A stretch of DNA of 44,445 nucleotides from a virus, in the IMG/VR virus record IMGVR_UViG_3300044611_002685, positions 1 through 44,445 of that record. One strand, given 5' to 3'. The first letter of the stretch is position 1; each line of letters opens with the position of its first letter. The notes under the pieces were generated by a model. The model saw only the letters and a program-made list of their open reading frames with translations. It was not told where the DNA came from and searched no databases. Shown here piece after piece: positions 41,640 through 44,445 of this stretch. The translations under genes and the position numbers were made by a program.

Positions 41640-41704
41640 TGGGTAACCCTCCCCTTGTAAAATTGCCCCGGTAAAAGGCACCTTTTAAATTCTAATTTCC
41701 CGTT

Positions 41705-42145
41705 TTACCGCCGGGAAAACAAGCCAAGATTAACGTTTAATCTCACGCAATATAGTACCCCATCCGGAGCGCTTTGACAAGATAACGTTTCACCCAGCGC
41801 CACCGGTAAACCTTGTGGCATAATAGTGCGGGCTTTCCAATCGGTAAGCTCCCAAGGCGCCGCCGAGAATGATTCGTCAGCCATATCTGAAAATCCCGCG
41901 AAAGCCACCTGGGCAGCCACCCGGGCAGCATATTCCGTATTATAATAATATGCAAATTGCACGTCGTACTTATGCAAAATAGTGGGGATATCATTTAAAT
42001 TCATACTCAAGCCGTCCGATATACAAATGAACTCGCCGCTGGGCTTCTCCGGGCGACGTCCGATATGAACGGTTTTATTTCCATGATAATTAAGCGTTTT
42101 GAAAGCCGCAGCCACCGCTTCAATTGGTAAAAGTACCGTTGGCAT
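41705..42145 (-). CDS. Tail terminator or completion protein
   Basis: 146 residues from ATG 42145, overlapping the preceding stop by one base. It lies where the tail terminator stands in siphophages, between the gp10-like protein and the tail tube. The sequence is a mixed alpha/beta protein (DVQFAYYYNTEYAARVAAQV). No family recognised by sequence; the role is from position. Confidence 0.55.
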   Translation of the reverse strand: MPTVLLPIEAVAAAFKTLNYHGNKTVHIGRRPEKPSGEFICISDGLSMNLNDIPTILHKYDVQFAYYYNTEYAARVAAQVAFAGFSDMADESFSAAPWELTDWKARTIMPQGLPVALGETLSCQSAPDGVLYCVRLNVNLGLFSRR

Positions 42146-42531
42146 TACACCCCTCCTAAATTCGAATTTATCATATTTAATAAATTGGCTGCTATTACCT
42201 GCGGCATTTGCCCCACCCCGATCGTTGCGATCGGATCTGAAATATAGTGCGCCTTGCCCACGTCGTGGTGGTAATCCAGCCGTTCGTGTTGGATCGCGGC
42301 GTATTCCTGCGGATCAAAAATTATAAAGCTGCAATGCCCGTCGGCTTCCCATTGTATGTTAGCTTTCAGAAGCCCGGTCTTGCCCACCGGGGTTTGCTCT
42401 TTCGCCATTTCTACGATCGCTAATACTAAGGTTTGCATAAGCGCGTGCGCGATCTGGGGATAAGCGATCGCCAGCTTTGATACTTGCTTATTAAAATCGC
42501 TGGTATTAATTTCTAAAACATTGTCTGCCAT
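42145..42531 (-). CDS. HK97 gp10-like head-tail connection protein
   Basis: 128 residues from ATG 42531, overlapping the stop of the preceding gene by one base; a GTG at 42543 is less likely. The body (AIVEMAKEQTPVGKTGLLKANIQWEADG) is the typical helix-then-TPV.TG.L pattern of HK97 gp10-like neck proteins. It lies in the connector block. Confidence 0.75.
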   Translation of the reverse strand: MADNVLEINTSDFNKQVSKLAIAYPQIAHALMQTLVLAIVEMAKEQTPVGKTGLLKANIQWEADGHCSFIIFDPQEYAAIQHERLDYHHDVGKAHYISDPIATIGVGQMPQVIAANLLNMINSNLGGV

Positions 42532-42845
42532 TATTCCATCCACACCGTTTTTATTTCAATATCCCCGGTTAAATTTCGCGTTTCTTCAACTAACTTAACA
42601 ATATATTTATTGCCATTATCGGCTGTAATTGCGTCGCCCACTACGATATCGGTGTCCTCCACCATCATACGGGCGGTGGAGATCCATAAGGATCCGTCGG
42701 GTAATTTCTTTTCTTTTTGCTGCTGGGTAAGCCTGCAGGCGATCCCCGTTATGGTGGCGCCCGCGGCACGTCCGTACATCCCGTCCGATTGTCCATAACG
42801 GGTGCGGCTGCAAGTCTGTAATAAGAAACCCGATGCTATTCCCAT
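42531..42845 (-). CDS. Head closure/connector protein
   Basis: 104 residues from ATG 42845. Small beta-rich protein (LWISTARMMVEDTDIVVGDAI; DNGNKYIVKLVEET) of the size and position of head-tail stoppers. No family can be named from the sequence. Coupled to the next gene by a one-base overlap. Confidence 0.6.
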   Translation of the reverse strand: MGIASGFLLQTCSRTRYGQSDGMYGRAAGATITGIACRLTQQQKEKKLPDGSLWISTARMMVEDTDIVVGDAITADNGNKYIVKLVEETRNLTGDIEIKTVWME

Positions 42846-42858
42846 TTAAAATCTGCCT

Positions 42859-43419
42859 TTAGTATGGATTTACCATAGCGCCATTTTGTGCGCCGTCTAA
42901 TCGCAGCGGATATTCGTAACCTTCGTTTATCGCACCGCGTAAAAATTCCTGTAAATATCCCCACGCCCGCTCCGATTGGATTCCATTATTCCCATACGTC
43001 TGCGGTTCGGAATACTTGACGGTTATTTCGCCAATTTTAACGTCGTTCTGCCCCTGGGCAAGCCGCACGTCCATAGTCTTGGCGCCTTTGTCCGCGTCTA
43101 ACTTTAAAATCATTAGCGCTTCTTCGCATTGTGCTGCTTTTAGTTCTATTGGATAAATATTGCACGCATAAAGCCCGCCGGTTGCGTCGTACAACCCGGT
43201 GCGGGGAAATTGCAGCGGCTGTCCTATAGTTGTTGCCAACCCGTTAAAGGTGTGCCGTTCTATTCGTGCGCACGCTTCCCGTAAACTCGCGTCTAATTTC
43301 AGATCCGGAGCCGTCGCGGTAACTTCTGCGCCGAGTATTTTTGACCAGTAAATTTTCGCGTCAACTAATGAAATATAAGAATCGGTTCCTACAGTAAGAT
43401 TGGAAGTATACTCGGGCAT
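42859..43419 (-). CDS. Head-tail adaptor (DnaT-like family)
   Basis: 186 residues from ATG 43419, behind AAGGGG. The start (SYISLVDAKIYWSKILGAEV), followed by LREACARIERHTFNG and QPLQFPRTGLYD, matches the so-called DnaT-like phage family (Y..L.EAD.Y...; QPLQWPR.G), which in phages is the adaptor ring next to the portal. The gene follows the major capsid gene. Confidence 0.75.
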   Translation of the reverse strand: MPEYTSNLTVGTDSYISLVDAKIYWSKILGAEVTATAPDLKLDASLREACARIERHTFNGLATTIGQPLQFPRTGLYDATGGLYACNIYPIELKAAQCEEALMILKLDADKGAKTMDVRLAQGQNDVKIGEITVKYSEPQTYGNNGIQSERAWGYLQEFLRGAINEGYEYPLRLDGAQNGAMVNPY

Positions 43420-43443
43420 AATAGCGTCCCCTTTTATATAGAT

Positions 43444-43505
43444 GCCGGGCGGTAAAAACGGAGGTGTTTAAAACCCGCCCGGCGGTATTAACGGCAAGCC
43501 GTTAA
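43444..43505 (-). promoter_or_regulatory. Two strong hairpins after the capsid gene
   Basis: TTAACGGC-AA-GCCGTTAA (43488-43505) and a 9-base stem GCCGGGCGG (43444-43452) with CCGCCCGGC (43475-43483). Neither has a T-run on the minus strand, so they are more likely mRNA 3'-end protection or processing elements for the capsid message than terminators. Confidence 0.5.
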
Positions 43506-43507
43506 AC

Positions 43508-44445
43508 TTAGTCTCCAACACCCACAACGGTGTCGTATTTAATACCGGTTATTTTTGCGTGCTGGGTTTCAGCACCATATTCCAAGCCGATCTCGCCGTA
43601 AAGCTGAACAGCATCGGAAGCGCCGGTCTTTGCCAAAGGCTCTTCAAAGAAGAAACCCTTGCCCGGGATGTAAAGAATAACCGGCGCCAGCACATTTGCA
43701 GAAACAACGGCTAAGGTGTCCTTCGGCATTGCACGATCCAGCATGATATTAACCTTGCCAAAATCGGTCTCAATGGTTTGCAGATTTACGCCGCCCACGT
43801 TGCGTGTGTCCTCAGTATAATCTTTGTCAGTTACAAAGATCTTGGTAAGCTGGCGCTTTATACCACCGTTGCAAACTAAGGTCGCGGTTTCGCTTTCTTG
43901 CAGTCCACCATTTTCCCAGGCGAGCTGCATTATATCGAGCACCATTAGTTCGGTTAAATACTGCGCCACCGGGGTTTCGTCATCGGAAAGTGCGGAAATG
44001 TGGTTTGTAACAATGGCTTCTAACAAACCGCGGGTTTTTCGTGCGGTACCATTATCGGCAGGCTTCGCATAAGCGCCGCGAATGAAAGTGTAATTCACGT
44101 CGCGTGCCAGTTGCTTCAGCTCCTGCACAATTTGCCAGCTCATTTCGTTCCCCACCGGGTTAGCGGCGGCTGTTGCCAATCCATCGCGCTGTCCAACAGC
44201 GGCTTGCTTCGTATAAGAAACTTCGACTTTCTTTTGGAAAATCTGCACGATGTTAGTAACATTCGAGCGGGTGCGAGCCTGAGCGGTTGGTGCGTTGGCG
44301 CCTTCCAAAACGGCAGGAATTTCCGGATCGCGAAGATCAGAAGTCTGCCATTCGAACTCTTTCTGGTTGGTGGGCTTGCCACCGGTTAACCCACCGATCA
44401 TGGAAAGCAGCGGGGTGTCAGCGGGTGTTATATTAAATAACTGAC
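43508..44445 (-). CDS. Major capsid protein, SU10/DUF5309 type (5' end lies at 179 across the join)
   Basis: Main part of the 329-residue capsid gene; the frame runs in from the contig end, and bases 44319-44445 duplicate 1-127. Full sequence: 179 to 1, then 44318 to 43508. Conserved features include DLRDPEIPAVLEGANAPT, VTNIVQIFQKKVEVSYTKQA, AVGQRDG and ARDVNYTFIRGAY, characteristic of the DUF5309/SU10-like capsid family with the HK97 fold. It forms the icosahedral shell on the scaffold encoded upstream. The stop (43508) is followed by two hairpins. Confidence 0.88.
   Translation of the reverse strand, partial: QLFNITPADTPLLSMIGGLTGGKPTNQKEFEWQTSDLRDPEIPAVLEGANAPTAQARTRSNVTNIVQIFQKKVEVSYTKQAAVGQRDGLATAAANPVGNEMSWQIVQELKQLARDVNYTFIRGAYAKPADNGTARKTRGLLEAIVTNHISALSDDETPVAQYLTELMVLDIMQLAWENGGLQESETATLVCNGGIKRQLTKIFVTDKDYTEDTRNVGGVNLQTIETDFGKVNIMLDRAMPKDTLAVVSANVLAPVILYIPGKGFFFEEPLAKTGASDAVQLYGEIGLEYGAETQHAKITGIKYDTVVGVGD
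44319..44445. repeat. 127-bp direct terminal repeat (copy 2)
   Basis: Identical to bases 1-127. See copy 1: an assembly overlap inside the capsid gene showing circularity. Confidence 0.9.

Noticed and set aside
1-44445. Integrase, attachment site or CI-type repressor
   Set aside because: I looked for a recombinase signature among all long frames and found none; the small HTH protein at 26273 is not enough to infer lysogeny.

Overview
The window is a complete tailed-phage (siphovirus-type) genome assembled as a circle and cut open inside the major capsid gene. Bases 1-127 are repeated exactly at 44319-44445, so the unique length is 44,318 bp and the capsid gene runs across the join. Genes use standard bacterial starts, Shine-Dalgarno sites and ATGA/TAATG overlaps. 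The host cannot be named from the sequence. I found no integrase, no CI-like repressor, no tRNA and no CRISPR array, so a lytic or otherwise non-integrating life style is more likely.

Layout. The minus strand carries almost all virion genes. From upstream to downstream they are: a small packaging block (15622 to 10892: wHTH protein, unknown, metallopeptidase, small terminase, large terminase, portal); a 1,644-residue minor head protein (6572 to 1638); scaffold (863 to 216); major capsid across the join; connectors (43419 to 41705); two tandem tail-tube paralogues; a tail-assembly chaperone pair with a textbook -1 frameshift; tape measure; tail-tip and fibre genes; and lysis genes (29272 to 28491). 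This late series is broken by two plus-strand inserts: a 4.1-kb run of twelve small genes (6717-10808) between portal and minor head protein, and one gene (1181-1636) between minor head protein and scaffold.

The replication block lies on the minus strand from 26536 to 15966: HTH protein, Cas4/RecB-like Fe-S nuclease, RecA-like Sak4 ATPase, DUF669 ssDNA-binding protein, ERCC4 nuclease, RecD2-type helicase, two DNA methyltransferases, an HD phosphohydrolase and a primase-polymerase/helicase. A gene-free stretch at 15734-15965, full of copies of TGACGGGTT in both orientations, is the best origin candidate. A sliding clamp and a holin-like gene lie on the plus strand (26833-28455). The phage has its own clamp but no recognisable DNA polymerase, so it presumably recruits a host polymerase.

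Regulation. Seven strong sigma70-type promoters share an 18-19 bp operator of the form ATACACC-N4-GGTGTAT placed between -35 and -10. They control the plus-strand accessory genes, the replication genes and the clamp, and look like one regulon under one DNA-binding protein. Two further promoters (before the packaging block and before scaffold) have TTGAAT -35 boxes and no operator, and may be the late class. Other points of interest are a kinase-like domain fused into the minor head protein, a tail protein with six CBM-like repeats and a Lcl/DUF1566-type tip, a perfect 38-bp A+T palindrome, and an antisense-RNA-like control region at 26.5-26.8 kb.
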